DNA of 64,000 nt from Todiramphus chloris collaris (Eukaryota > Chordata > Aves > Coraciiformes > Alcedinidae). The notes beneath the pieces were generated by a model. That model saw nothing but the letters and a program-made list of their open reading frames with translations, had not been told where the DNA came from and made no database searches. Shown here in pieces: positions 1 to 12,408 of the stretch (position 1 is the stretch's first letter; every line of letters starts with the position of its first letter). The position numbers and the translations under genes are program-made. Where the stretch lies: NCBI GenBank assembly GCA_025345505.1, contig JANVCC010000011.1, positions 3,729,849 to 3,793,848 on the forward strand. The letters are read 5' to 3'.

Positions 1-2919
1 TAAGCTCTTTTTGGGCCCAATTCCAGTATCTTTTAAAGATGCTTTACGCTGATGTAACTCAATTGATTCTAATGGAGTCACTTTCACTTTCCATCAATGA
101 AAGTGAAATTGGGATATGATTACAGTCTCAGTTAACTCATCTACCAAGTAGTTTCAGTTTATTGATTAGGGCTAGAGGAGAGTTTACAGCTGGAATTTTT
201 ATTTTCTTTTTATAAAAATGCAGCTTTTGTAATTAAAAAAATGATAAGAGAAATTGATGTTACTTGACTAAGCAACACAATTGTCTCTTGGACTGGCAAA
301 AAGTACCATTTGAATCCCTGGGTCTTCAAACTGCATATCATGTAATTACCTACAGACAATCTAATTTGGGTCCACCTGCAGTGTTATGGGCCTGGTAGGA
401 TGGATGGGTTGCATCTCAAATGAAAAGCTAAATAATGTCAGGACACGGGACACTGTCTTCCCTTGTGCTGGGCACAGAGGAGCACTGCAAGGCATTAAGT
501 AGTTGCTACATTAATCTTACATTGAAGACAGCGGCAGCAATGCCAAACTATTACCTTTTGATATGAATTCAATTCTGCAGATTGCAAAAGCCAGTACAGA
601 ACAAACTGCTTATGGGATACAAAACAAACAAAGCACAATTTTCTACAGATTTATTTCTTAAATCCACTGCCCAAAAAAATCCTTAACACCTTTCTTACTC
701 CATAATTTCTGCAAATATACAGTCTCACCTTCCACCTGTGATAATTAATTTAATGTCTATGTTGTGAAATGCCATCACTTTAGAAACAGCTGCCTGGCCA
801 GTGAAGACCAATGTCTGATTAATCAGGGGATGCTGAGGAAAATGCTGAGTCTATGTTGCAGTTCATGTTCTTAATGGGACATTAGTTTAATTTTTTTCTG
901 TAAATCTGAATTAAACCTGTAGGAAATTAAATTATTTGAAACCTTTTGCTATATTAGCCAAAGGATTCATAACTGCTTTCAGGAGAAGGATGGAAAGGTG
1001 GATGGAGGAGTAGACTGATTTTCTCACTGTACAAGACTTTGCTTCTGAAAGAAGGGAAAAAAATGTGTCAGGAAATCACACATTTACAATTTGTGATTTT
1101 TTTTGGAACTTGCTGTTCCTTGAGAATTTTTTGTTTCAGCTCACATTTCAAGATGAGAACAAATACTGAAATATCAAAATTTTCCTCATGACAAAATTTT
1201 TTATTTTATTTCCATGTCTAATGCTTATTTACTTTACAGAGGTCTTTGGAGGCTCAATTTAGATATAAAAATATTAAGAAATCTTTGGAAAAAAACTTCA
1301 AATGAGTTAAGCCTATATTACAACCTCCACTAAATACCATTTATCCGTATTCACTCTTCTATCTTTCTTGACTGCTAATGGTACCTATTTCTAGCATGTT
1401 TCTGTCCCCTTCAGGCTTCATGCTTGCTTCAAAAGTGCTATATCTATCTCATGATGGGGAATCTGTCTTTTCTGGAGAAAAAAAATGAATAAAGGTAGGA
1501 GGTAGACTTAAGCCTTTCAGCACAGCTGTGTCTGTGCCTCTCTTACAGCAAGCTGCTATCATGGCTTTGTGTCTGAACCAGCCTCCAACATGCTGCAGGG
1601 CTGCAGGCTGGCCGTGCCATCATCACTGCATAGCAGAGGAACACACCCCTGTCAAAGGATGTTACTGTGGGGAATACAAGCTAAAAGAGTGGGAAAACCT
1701 AATGCAACATGTGCTGCATTTGGCTTGGTTTCAGGTATTTAAAAAAAAATTAAAATTCTGCAGTTTTCTGCCTGGAATGCTCTGTGTTGATTTTTGTTCT
1801 TTTAACTACCCTAAGCAAGGTATAAATTTTAACATCACCACTCCATCTGAAGAAACAGTTGGAAGCAGGTTTCTCTTGTAATGTTAAAGAAGAAAGAACT
1901 AGCCTACACATCGTGATACGGAAGGGGCTATCTCATTTGCATTCTTAGTTATAAGAACTTGTCATTGTGGTAAATAAAAGCACTATTTAATAGATTTACT
2001 CTCCAGGGAAGTAGAAAAGTGCTTTATCCCTGTATTACATATGGCAAAGAAAAACCAGACAGACTGTAAGCTAGATATTTAGAATTTCGAATGACTAATT
2101 TTCAGAAAGCTGAGCTCAGGTGTCTGCTAAAATTAGCCTTGTTTAGGTTTATTATTATTATCATTATCATTATTGTGATGATAATGACTGGACACCTGCT
2201 TAAGTAGCAGGTTAAATTGTATTAGTCAGTGTCTAAAAATACACAGGAAAGAAAATAAACTTTTAACTGTAATGATTATCATCTCAGGGTGGAACAAGAA
2301 GCTAAACTAAGATATGGACAGACTGAGGAACTATGGAGGACTGAGACCCAGAACTACACAATATTTTCAATCTAAGATCCTCAACAAACATCACAGAAAT
2401 TTTATGAAATATTTGTGCAGTTGATCTGAGATTTTTGCTTATATTAAATATATTTATATCTTTATAGATGGGGGCATATAAAATGAAATAACATAAGAAT
2501 ATGCGTTATACAATTTCACAGAGGTTTGCAAGAAGCTCTTCTCGCTCATGAAAAACACCAGATGGAAAGCACAAAGTGCTCTTTTTGTAAGTATGGCACA
2601 TAACTGCTGAGGGTGGACATTTCTAGATGGTAAATAAGAGACGGTGGGTGGGTGATAGGTCATGAAGATCCTCGAATGTGGAGACTAAGAGATTTGTTTA
2701 ATGCTATGCAGGAGCAGATGAAGGAGTGTCTACAAGGGAACAGAGACTACCAGAAGAATCAAAGCAATGCACAAACATTTCAGGAGAAGACTAAGGGAAG
2801 CAACATCCTTCATGAAAGCAAAACTTATCAGATTGTACATCACAAGACCAAAAATGCAGCCATCAAATGGTTGAGCTGAGGCATGATAACAGCAGGCAGA
2901 ATTCAACTGCTGCGAATGG
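1..2919. other. Non-coding AT-rich stretch, no gene recognised
   Basis: I see no supported exon or transposon here. Two short open frames (1528-1881 plus, 2652-2879 plus) have no recognisable domain and no convincing splice context. A TTA/TCA triplet tract at 2151-2187 ends in a perfect 9-bp hairpin (arms 2161-2169 and 2179-2187, 9-base loop). The rest is ordinary intergenic or intronic sequence with short A/T runs. Confidence 0.6.
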
Positions 2920-3443
2920 AAGATGCTGAAAAAGGCCTGGGGCTTTTTGTGGACACCGGGCTGAGCAGTATATTTGCATCAGGAATATAGTAAAACTGCA
3001 TAATGGTCTCTATAAGGAAAGCAAATTGAAATAAATTGTATATACTTTCTACTTAGTCACACTAAGGACATATCTAGAATAATGGTCCAGTTTTGGACCT
3101 GCCTAACTCAAGGAGATAAACTGGAGGGGATGCTGCAGAGAGAGCTACCAAGATTATTACTGGCCAAGGCAAGCAACTTAGGAGGAGAGTTTGAGAAAAT
3201 TTGACTTATTTAGTCTGACAGAGAGGAGGAAAAAAGAGAGATTCAGCAGCAGCCTACAGCTTTTTGAAAGGGATGGGGGAAAAACAGTAGTTACCTGGGG
3301 TGGATATGGAATCCTAGTCCTTGGAGATATTCTAACTTGCTTAAATTCAAGGATGACTTGATACAGTGCTGGTGATAGTCCCAGTCTGGGTGGGAAATTC
3401 AGCCAATGACCTCCAGAGGTCTCCTTCAACCAGCATTTCTAGG
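2920..3443 (+). mobile_element. Old CR1 LINE fragment (3' part of ORF2 and tail)
   Basis: This is a heavily decayed CR1 non-LTR retrotransposon piece on the plus strand. Recognisable in order are the segment equivalent to 'dLGvLVDtkLs' (about 2930-2970), the 'VQFWtpq' equivalent at about 3083-3110 (ggtccagttttggacctgcc), the 'rGLFsLekRRlrG' equivalent at about 3200-3235, and a tail resembling 'gatgacctccagaggtcyccttc' at 3405-3430. Stops and indels break every frame, so nothing can be translated. It is more diverged than the element at 19.35-21.68 kb, so probably an older insertion. Boundaries are approximate because neither end is sharp. Confidence 0.7.
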
Positions 3444-4080
3444 AAGACAGAGCATGTAGCTATTTTACTGCCAATGGTTCATCTTTTCCATGGAGATGGT
3501 GAAAGCTATCTACATTTAAGAACAGTTCTGATTAAGGACTAAAAATGATGAAAAACATAGGACTAGTATTTATTAAAAGACTCTAAACAATCCACAGAGC
3601 ATTCATGTTTTGAAAGGGTATGTTACTGATGTGCCACTAAGTCCCACAGTAGCATTATTATTAAATTGCTTGTTCAGGTATGGATCAAGTCAATGGAGAA
3701 AGTGCATGTTACCTATCTAATTACTAAGAATTCCTGACCAGTTCCATTAGGAGCCTCTGCCAATTGAATGTAAAGAGAAAACCATATGTATTCCTGCACA
3801 AGTTTAAAATACTGGAGAACTGCAAAACATCAGTACAGGGAATTTATATCTTCTTTGACTCAGAGTGGAAGTTTGAGAGACTGAGTAATCGTAAGAGGAA
3901 GCCAGTTCTTTATGTCTAGGAGTTTTAAAACATGATTGAACATATTTGTGGAAGATACTAATGAAACATTCAGTGACATGTTTGCAGGAGGACATCTTAC
4001 AAAGGATGAGGATTCCTTCAGGGCTTATGTATGTGCAAAAATATAAGGGACACGTCTAATAAAATGTACAGCATCAGTTA
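3444..4080. other. Non-coding spacer, nothing recognised
   Basis: About 640 bases between the old CR1 piece and the solo LTR. No exon, RNA gene or repeat was recognised. Confidence 0.6.
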
Positions 4081-4085
4081 GCCAC
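4081..4085. repeat. Left target-site duplication (GCCAC) of the solo LTR
   Basis: GCCAC lies directly before the TG that opens the LTR, and an identical copy lies directly after it at 4551-4555. A 5-bp duplication is expected for ERVL-like integration. Confidence 0.7.
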
Positions 4086-4550
4086 TGTAGTGGGCCTGTC
4101 AGAGTTGCTTTTCCCCATCCAGCCCTCATGCTGCAGCACTGGGAGCTGGAGGGTATTGATAACACACCCGTGTTATGACTGCCAGTGCTCACGCAGCACC
4201 AGAGGCTGGGGGGGCAAGATGGGGGAGAGGATACAGCTGACCTGAGCTGACCACTGGGATATTCCATACCATATGATGTCAGCTTAACTAGAAAGGAAGA
4301 GGGCAGGAGGAGGATTTGGGGGCATTCGGCTTTGTCCTCCAAGCGGCTGCTACATGTTCTGGAGCCCTGCTTCCTGGGCTCAGCCTGACATCGCCTGCAG
4401 ATGGGAAGTAGAGAATAACATCTTTATCTATCATAACCCATGGCTCTTTTCGTCTTATTCTATCCCTGCATGCCATGCTGACGGAGGTTGGGGGGAGCCA
4501 TAGAAGGGCTTGGTGGGCACCTGGTGCCCATCCAGGGTAAACCCACCATA
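4086..4550 (+). mobile_element. Solo LTR of an avian ERVL-like endogenous retrovirus
   Basis: This 465-bp element starts TG and ends in a sequence matching the '...ggggttaaaccacgaca' end of a common bird LTR family, here mutated to end in TA. Matching internal blocks include 'ccctcatgctgcagcact' near 4122, 'gatattccataccatatgatg' at about 4258-4278, and 'gatgggaagtag' near 4399. Base composition is richer in GC than the surroundings. No gag, pol or env is present, so this is a solo LTR left by recombination between two LTRs. The identical 5-base flanks GCCAC (4081-4085 and 4551-4555) support the boundaries and fit the 5-bp target-site duplication typical of ERVL-type integrases. Family assignment is from memory of bird repeats, not a search. 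Confidence 0.8.
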
Positions 4551-4555
4551 GCCAC
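4551..4555. repeat. Right target-site duplication (GCCAC) of the solo LTR
   Basis: This is the identical partner of 4081-4085, abutting the 3' end of the LTR. Confidence 0.7.
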
Positions 4556-5086
4556 ACAGCCCAATGCAAGATCTGTCTGCTAGATTAGAAGTCAGTCATT
4601 CTCAGTAACAAGCAATACACAAAGAAAGTGAAAGACTGGAGCACACAACTTAAAAATGAAACCTCAAAAATGTGAGAACAATCCTCTGTCATAAAGCTGA
4701 GGTTTGGCTTTCTGCATTACCCAAGGAGCATGATGACCTCTCAGAGATCTCTTTCCCTAGAGACACAGGTTTCAATTTGTACCAAGCTTCCAGAAATGAT
4801 TCAGTAAAATATCACAAAGCTACTAAATCCTCCAGGGCTGAACCAGACCCCAGTTTAACTCCCATTGGGTACAAGGAGAAAGAAAGCGATAATTAAAAGA
4901 AAATGAGGGAAAACAATGGACATCTATTTGAAATGTTGCCTGGTGTTAGAAAAAAAGGTGTTTTAATGATAAAAATAATATGAAAGAATACCAATGGTAA
5001 TAATAATCTTCACCAGAAGGTACTCTTAAAGGACAGCTCTCATCCAGAATTAAATGGAATGATTTACCTCTAACGCCAACTGCCAA

Positions 5087-5098
5087 TGCTAATTAGCA
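5087..5098. promoter_or_regulatory. Perfect 12-bp TAATTA palindrome in a possible conserved element
   Basis: The sequence tgctaattagca is its own reverse complement and carries a central TAATTA, the dimer core bound by many homeodomain proteins. It lies in a complex, non-repetitive stretch of about 200 bases (5035-5240) that has the look of a developmental non-coding element. Binding or conservation is inference only. A 12-bp palindrome can occur by chance in 64 kb. Confidence 0.2.
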
Positions 5099-8000
5099 CA
5101 GCCCTTAAAAATCTGTTCCTTGAAGAGCCCTTCAGATGATGTAACTTGCCAATGTGATTCAAAATCCTTACTTTTTCATGCTGCACATTATTAAAACATC
5201 CACCCTCTGTTCAGTACTGGCATTGCCAGGAAGATTTGGAGCACCATCTCATGTAGGTGCAATGTCCCTGTAGCAAATTAATCAAAGGTTGGCAAAAGGT
5301 AAGAAAGAGCTTTTTGAAACAATAATAGAAACAGTAATAATAACCATGGTGGTGATGATGATGGCGGTGAAAAGAGATGTACTAAACTACAGGAAAAATT
5401 TTAAGTAATGAAATCTGCCAAAGCAATAATAAAGAAACTGAAGAAAACCATAAGAACTAATTGAGGTGGCAAAAACATCTAGGAAATGAACTATTTTGAC
5501 AAATTTAAACTTCAGGAATGACTTCTCAGTTCAGATGGGAATGTTTGGTACATTTGATGCTTCAAGGATGATTCGGTTTCATAGTACTTGTGCTACTGAA
5601 TGGTACATAAAGTAAAAAATTCCTTCTGCACTCCTTAGATGTGGCAAACTTTGCTAAAACCTGCATAGTAAGTGGGAAGCCTCCAAGAAGCACCACACTT
5701 GCTTCTTGTGCACTTGTGTGCACAAATTGTATGGTTGATCTCTACATAGTAAAAGCAGATACTTTTAGCTGTCTGGCAGCTTAGCCAGAACTTCAGTGGA
5801 TTGCCAGACACATGCTAAGCCTCAACACGTGTAAAAAATGTGATGTTCTATCAGGTTTGAAATTTGACTCAGAATGTGACAGAATAGGATTCACCCATCA
5901 ACATATGAATGATTGCAGTCTATGTTTGTGTTTTTGAGATCTCAGATTCTGCACACATTATTTTAAATTAAAAACTGTAACATTACATGACAGCCAACTA
6001 CTCTATGGCTAAAAGTGCTCAGATACTAGTAGCCTATGGGTACAGAAGTACCTGCAGAGGTAGCTAATATTAGTATTAGTTGCTGAAATCTAAGAATTTC
6101 CTAAAGATAGACACAAATGCAAAGAAAAGCAAGACAGATAGCCATAGAACAGAGACCTTATTTTATAATAAGGGACTGAAATGGTTTATTTACTTATCAA
6201 GATGAAGATAGATATGAGATATAATTGCTACATATACAAAATAGCCTTTCCCCTTGCTTTTTATAATTATTCAAGCAAAATACAATCCTAACACAAATAG
6301 GCTGATGATCAACATCTTTGGAATGGACACTAGTCAGATATTTATTGGTTTGGGAGCAAGGTCACATTTCTTTAATAAAAAGGGAATAGAGACTAGTAAG
6401 GAACTAAGACCTGTAGGAGTGAGCATACTGCCAAATTCAAGACAGCTTGAGCATGGCACTTGACCATTGTGACAGGACATAGATTTCTGCATTCTGCCAA
6501 AATATTGTTAAATCTTCAGATCTTAAAAGAATTAGCTTTTCTGGCTTGACATGTCCTGGTATAAGGTTGAGCTAGAGCAGGGAAAGGAGCTAGTTTTAAA
6601 CATAACAGGGGAGAACAACTATAGAACAAACTAGGAGGAACCTGAAGAACCTGGGTAGGCTTAGCTCTGCTACTGTGTTTTCTTCTGTCACTTCAATGGT
6701 TGTTGGATGGCCATACTGGTCTTCTTTCCAAGCCAGTACCACTCATAGCTCTTCACAAGCTCTCCTAGTTTATTCAGAAAATACCTTTTTTCCAAGTGGC
6801 AATGGTTATTATTACTGAACTTTTCAAGTGCTTCCCCTTTGCTCTCTTTTGCTTTTGCTGTCTTTTTTTCCCATTTTTACCATGATACCCAGAACCTCAC
6901 ACTTTCAGGACTTGTTTTTCAGATAAACTTCATATAGCAGTACCTTAAAGCCTGGAAGCTCTTCAGATCTCACCAGCTGAGATTTCTCTTGGCATTATAA
7001 CATCCCTTGCTGGCACGCAGTCAGTGAACCCTGCTAATATACCATCAATCCTGTCTGGCCCTGGAGAAAGGAGAGTGCCGGGACTTGGCCAGAATACTAC
7101 TATGTTTGGCTTATTCCCAACTGGAGTTGTTTAAAACAGTTCCCAGGCTGTTTTAACGCATGCAAAAGACAGCTTGAAAATCATCAAACTAACTCCCTGA
7201 GCCACCCCATTTCCTGTACCTTCTGTGCCCGATGGTCTTTGGGCACATCAGGCAGCAGGGGCCAGGCAGCTTCTCTGATCCACTGACATTGACAAACGTC
7301 AACGTCATCAAATATTCCCAGCATACATATCACTCTGTCAAGTAGCTAAGCATTACTACATGCATGAGTAGACTGAATTCTACAGAATCTGTGAGATAAC
7401 ATGAGGTGAAACTTTCAGATATGCAAAATGCTTTGTACCATTTTGCTTTAGAGCATTGAGAAATAAAATTTTATACCGAATGCCACACACTTTTGCATAT
7501 AAACTGCAAACTCCCCTTTCTTCAGATGTAGTAATTGTCAGTAATTTCTTTCTTCCTGAGATAAAACAGAGGTGTGTGCATTTTCAGAAATGTCATCTGC
7601 CTTCTGTAAGGTCCCTGGCTATTTTTTCAAAGATAAGTTAATGTGGAATCAGTGGACAAATTCAGCCTGTGGAGTTTGAACCTTGTTCCTTGTTATCTTG
7701 GCTTCATAGAGGTATTTTAAAAAGGTGCAAAACAAATATAAAAATCTGTTGTTACTGTCTGTGAATGTTTTACACTCCCTGTGTACTCTCTGCGTGGAGG
7801 TAAGTGATGGTGTAAGGCAACAAGGTGTTTTGTCTGAGACTTAGCAAGAGAATATATTCAAAAGTCATTCATTCCCCTCCACTAAACTCCTCTGATTTAT
7901 TCCTTAGATCTGCTGAAATCAATATGAAAAGGTTAACTTTTAAATGGAAAAAAATCTTTTTTTCAGACACTGAGCCATCACCATAACAGTGTCCATTTTC

Positions 8001-8239
8001 CATGCTCAGCTGAACCTGTACATGCCTGCCTTGCAGCCTCACTGACTTAGCATGGGCAGGGAACGTGCACTTAGCATTGCTGGGAATGTTTATTCGGAAC
8101 ATCATTGCAGGCTTTTTTTTGCCAAAGAACACAGGAGGGCTTGTTTTTCCTGGAATTCAACCTGTCACTCTGAACTCAGGGATTAACCTTATTTTGCCAG
8201 TGGATTTTGGCAGCTGTAGGTGGTAATTCTGTAGCTTTT

Positions 8240-8321
8240 GTGGGTTTGGTTTTGTTGTGGGTTTTTTTTTTGTTTGTTTGTTTTGTTTTCTTTTGGTTTT
8301 TATTTTTTGTTTGTTTTCTTT
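8240..8321. repeat. T/G-rich low-complexity tract
   Basis: Runs of T separated by single or paired G (TTTG and TTTTG units) extend for about 80 bases. This is simple sequence with no coding meaning. Confidence 0.8.
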
Positions 8322-8361
8322 AAATAAAACCACAACAGTATGTCTTGGTACTCTAATTCAT

Positions 8362-8398
8362 GTCCTATCTTATGAAAAAATCTATTTAAAGATAGGAC
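8362..8398. repeat. Inverted repeat, 10-bp stem with 17-base loop
   Basis: gtcctatctt at 8362-8371 is the exact reverse complement of aagataggac at 8389-8398. Outside the stem, 'cat' and 'catg' would pair further with one bulged base. No transcript or terminator role is supported. Confidence 0.5.
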
Positions 8399-8475
8399 CA
8401 TGATGTGATAGATAATAGTACTGGAAAGCTATCTAGTTTTGTGATGTGTTCTCTGTACTCTGAAGACCCAGAGAC

Positions 8476-8515
8476 CATAAATTCTTCAGGGCATGGAGCT
8501 TGTCCTCTCCTGTTT
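8476..8515 (+). repeat. Possible scrap of ancient L2/MIR-type tail
   Basis: The phrase 'aaattcttcagggcatgga' followed by 'cttgtcctctcctg' resembles the conserved tail shared by ancient amniote L2/MIR-like repeats ('aaactcttcrgggcagggactgtct...'). Only about 40 bases match before a T-rich run, so the call is weak. Confidence 0.3.
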
Positions 8516-11060
8516 GGTTTTTTTGTTTTTTTTTTTCAAATTTCATACACACCTATAATGTCAAGGATAAACAATGACTTTGGGCAAATACCATTAAATA
8601 TTCAAGAAAGTGTTAAACTCAAATATTCAGTAATATATCCAAATCTGCTTCTACCAACCTAATTACAATTAAAATATCAAATCCCTTGAATAATCTACTT
8701 GTATTATTCATCAAAACTACAGTAGTCTTTTAAAAAATATTTTAAAAAATTTCTTTATCAAATTCTCTTTTGTTATATATCTGTGCCTTTATTATGGTCA
8801 TGTCTTTTTTTTCTATTGGCCCTCCTTTGTTTTCCTTATTTCATTTCTCCACCTGCAAGCAATGCTCTTGAGCTCTGACCACAGCTTAGTTTTGAATCCT
8901 CAAGTAAACCATTTGCCCTACACTCACCTTCAACACAAATGTACACTGCATGCTCTGACATAATAGCAGGTTCCAGAAGGACAACTAAGCTAATAAACAA
9001 AAATTTAAAGAGGGTTAATCAAACACATGGGCATTTGCCTCTTAATGACCTAAGCCCTAATTCAGTGTTGGCACAGCATCATATATTTACATACCACGAT
9101 ATGAACAAAAAGATTCAAAATAGTTTTACAGCAAACGGTCACCTGAAATGCCAATATCAACATTTGGGGGTGAGTTCAATACTTTAGAGGAAATTACTAA
9201 ATAAAATACTGAAAAGAAACATTGTCATAAGGTTGTTCTTCTTGTTTGTAGTGAGCAAACAGCACAGAATAAAATTTTAAACCAGAACATAAGCAGTCTG
9301 CTGAGACTTGACAAGCATCCCCGGTGATTTGAGCCTGTGGTCCTGAAAAGTTTACAGAAGGTAACAGAGGACTTTTCAGATGCCATCTACTTTCTGTGAC
9401 AGACAGAAGCCTAACTTAGACCACATAAGACACAATTAAAGATTGGAATTTCATTTTAAAGGATTCTTGAACTGGTTATACATCTGCATATATATTACTC
9501 TCCTTTTGTTATCTGTACTATCCTGAAATTCCTCACAGTGTTATCTGGTGAGAATAGTCACAAGTGAGGATAAGCCTGGCTGTTTGCATACCTTAACAGA
9601 CACAGTCAAAACAAAGGCAGGATCTGCGGAGGGAGCAAGAGGAATAATTATGAAATTATACATAAATACAACGCGTTTGGTACAAAGGAATGTCTCCTCC
9701 GGGTTAGACCAGTGACTCACTACATGCAGAATGCAGTCTTTGGCAATAGCAGACATGCAGTGCTTTTGAGGAAAATATAAGAAGACTCTGACAGTATAAT
9801 TCCTTTTATTCTAACAGCTAATGCATAAGCTTACGCCCTAAAACAGAAGTTTTGTATCCAAAAAGAAGGGAGGTCTGCACACAGCTTGGTCTTGTCCCAG
9901 TACATAATGAGAAGGTAGCTAAGGCATGCACCCAGCCAGGGAGCAAGGCTTTATAGCCAGTCTCAAATGTGTTTTTCTGGCAATGTGTTTCACAGTCTAC
10001 ATATGCTCCTTGTGCTACATACTCTCTGCCTACTTTTCATTTCATAGTTTGCTTCCTGATTTCTTTTTTATGTGATATGATACTTTGAAATATGTTTTGC
10101 CTTCCCTGTGACTTTCCTTGTTTTATGCTTGCAGCCTATATTGTACATGTCTGAAAACATATCCTAACAAAACTTGTCATTTCATGACTCGTAGAGTTTT
10201 CACATCAAAATCAGAAACTTAAAATTTTCTTATACTGTGCTTTTAAATCACAAGGCAGGTGGGATGAGTGAAAGCTTCCATGCAGCATAGGAAATACTGA
10301 GAAATTGCATCTTTCAAATAATTACATGTAGCCATACAGTGTGGCTGTGCTTCTTTTCAAAGGAAAAGGCCATAGAAAAATGTCAGTTTGTGGGAGTCAG
10401 ACTCACACAGTCTATGTCTGGCATTTGATGGATTATGTATTATGCTTATTTGAGTAAAAACAGTAAGTTTTGTTTAAGAAATCCTTCAAAAACCAATCTA
10501 CTTGAAATAGAGAATGGGAAGAGATAGTAACCAAAAGCTGAAACTATTCTATTTTGGCAGCAATGAAGCCAGAAGACTTTTGAGCAGAAGCCAATGGACA
10601 AGGAACATAAACCATGGAAAGACAGCGATCACCTTATAAAACTGTTGTTGGACACAGGAATATCTTGAGTGATCAACCACAAATGGCACAATCAACAGTG
10701 CCTTGAGTGCCACAGGCAGGTGTATGGGCAAGACACAGGCAGCACTAGAATACTGTACTGGGAAAAATAAATGCAGGATTCAAAAAGAGTCATGTAAGGA
10801 AGACAGAAAGAATGAAGAAACCACAAATGTATACCTTCTTATTCAGCAGGGTCTTTAAAAATAAGTAAATAAATAACTAAATATATAAATACAATTTATA
10901 TCTTAATAAGATAAAGCAGGCCTTCTGTTTTAGCTCTGGTTTATCACACACAACCTGCATGTGAGTAAGTCAGCAACTGAAACCTTGTACAAAGTTATGG
11001 TTCATATTAGAGGAAGCAAAGCACTTCCATTTCAAAAGCCTAGTAAAGACAGGATATGAG

Positions 11061-11085
11061 GAAATCATCCTTGGGGGATGATTTC
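11061..11085. repeat. Perfect 10-bp hairpin with 5-base loop
   Basis: gaaatcatcc at 11061-11070 is the exact reverse complement of ggatgatttc at 11076-11085, with ttggg as the loop. It is followed by ordinary sequence, not a T run. There is no sign of a flanking precursor arm long enough for a microRNA. Confidence 0.6.
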
Positions 11086-12050
11086 AGGCTACAGATGACT
11101 TGCTTTCAAATACTACATTTTGTGTTTTGGTTATGGCTTCTAAGGTCATTACTTTGGGAAACTGTGACTCTTCAAAGCCCTTTGTCACTGGTTTATATAT
11201 AGACTATCAGAACAGGATCCCTCAGTCTCCTTTCTGAACTCCCTACAGGTGACATCAGCTGTCACTCCTCACGTTCTGTAACAAAGCTTGGGAGTGGTCT
11301 CTGGGACCCTCCCTGGGTGTCTTGCATTAACACCTCCATGATAAAAATGTTTGGTGCTCACCAGTGATACAAAACTAGGGTGTAAAGAGTGTCTCTATTG
11401 CTTGCATTTTGTGGAGAAACAGAGATAGGTCCTAAAAAAATAAGCCTTATCGGAACACAGTGATTACTTTCTGGATAGCTACCATATAGTTCGAGAATCG
11501 TAGCAATGAAAGTATCATCAAGTACCTCAGATCCAGGGTTTGCTAACTACCAAGGGTTTGGGCCTAATGAAGTGAATGCAAGTACCTTTTAGACCAGAAA
11601 TATCAGCTGTCTGCTTTAACTACCCTATGACCCATGTAGACTAGGCTGTTATAATACCAGTAACACATGCTTTAGATGAGACCTAAGAATAACACCAGTG
11701 CACTATCTAGATCAGATATTGCTTCACATCAAAATAATAGTAGCATATGTTTCATGTGATGTTCATTGCAATTTTCCATTTTCTGAATTTTAATGTCCCG
11801 CCTGCATTGCACTTTTCTTATGACCAGCTCCTAAATACCTGCCTGAATCTGTATGGTTTGGTACTTCCACCTCTATAGATTTTCTGCCAGCTTTGTTTTT
11901 TTCATTTTGCATGATATTCATTAGATGAGTTTTCCCATGTGTTAGTTACTCTCTGCAAGCCAGGAACATCAAAAAACACCTTGATTATTTACATTATAAC
12001 AGAATCTTGAACAGATAATGATAAGATATTGCCAAGTAAAAAATTTCATA

Positions 12051-12325
12051 AAATCATAGAATGCCTTGGGTTGGAAGGGACCTCTAAAGGTCATCTAGTC
12101 CAACTCCCCTGAAGTGAGCAGGGACAGACTCAACTAGGTCATGTTGTTCAGAGACCCATCAAGCCTGACCTTGAATATCTCCAGGGATGAGGCCTCCACC
12201 ACCTCCCTGGGCAACCTGTTCCAGTGTTCCACCACCCTCATACTAAAGAACTTCTTCCTAATGTCCAGTCTAAATCTACCCCTTTCTAGTTTAAAACCAT
12301 TGCCCCCCATCCTATTGCAACATTT
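12051..12325 (-). mobile_element. CR1 LINE 3' fragment
   Basis: Read on the minus strand this is a CR1 3' end. The tail 'aatcatagaat...ttggaagggacctctaaaggtcatctagtccaac' lies at the left edge, followed rightwards by the region coding the ORF2 C-terminus ('...[28 protein letters not shown]' type, read in reverse). It is 5'-truncated at about 12325, the normal outcome of CR1 insertion. It shares the 'ctagtccaactcccctg' tail form with the element at 58.95 kb, so the two probably belong to the same CR1 subfamily. Confidence 0.9.
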
Positions 12326-12392
12326 CCATATTTATTCAGAAGCCTCTTGGGCCACCCTATCCAAACAGAATTGCTAACCAAAGCTCAAAATG

Positions 12393-12408
12393 AAAAAAAA
12401 AAAAAAAA
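12393..12408. repeat. A16 homopolymer
   Basis: Sixteen consecutive A bases lie about 70 bases beyond the truncated end of the neighbouring CR1. CR1 elements do not carry poly-A tails, so this is a separate simple repeat. Confidence 0.9.

Larger units (their letters stand above)
4556..12050. other. Long non-coding stretch with short palindromes and T-rich tracts
   Basis: No supported gene. The open frames at 4672-4896, 6254-6463, 7456-7641, 8405-8662, 8939-9187 and several on the minus strand are short, lack domains, and sit in ordinary AT-rich sequence. Separate entries describe a homeodomain-like palindrome near 5.09 kb, a T/G-rich tract near 8.24 kb and two hairpins near 8.37 and 11.07 kb. 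The rest looks unremarkable to the eye. Confidence 0.55.

Noticed and set aside
2652..2879. 75-codon plus frame just before the old CR1
   Set aside because: Gln/Lys/Asn-rich and hydrophilic but with no known domain, no acceptor site and no stop-codon context that favours a real exon.
12141..12377. 78-codon plus frame over the CR1 at 12.05 kb
   Set aside because: It is the antisense reading of a minus-strand CR1 3' end.
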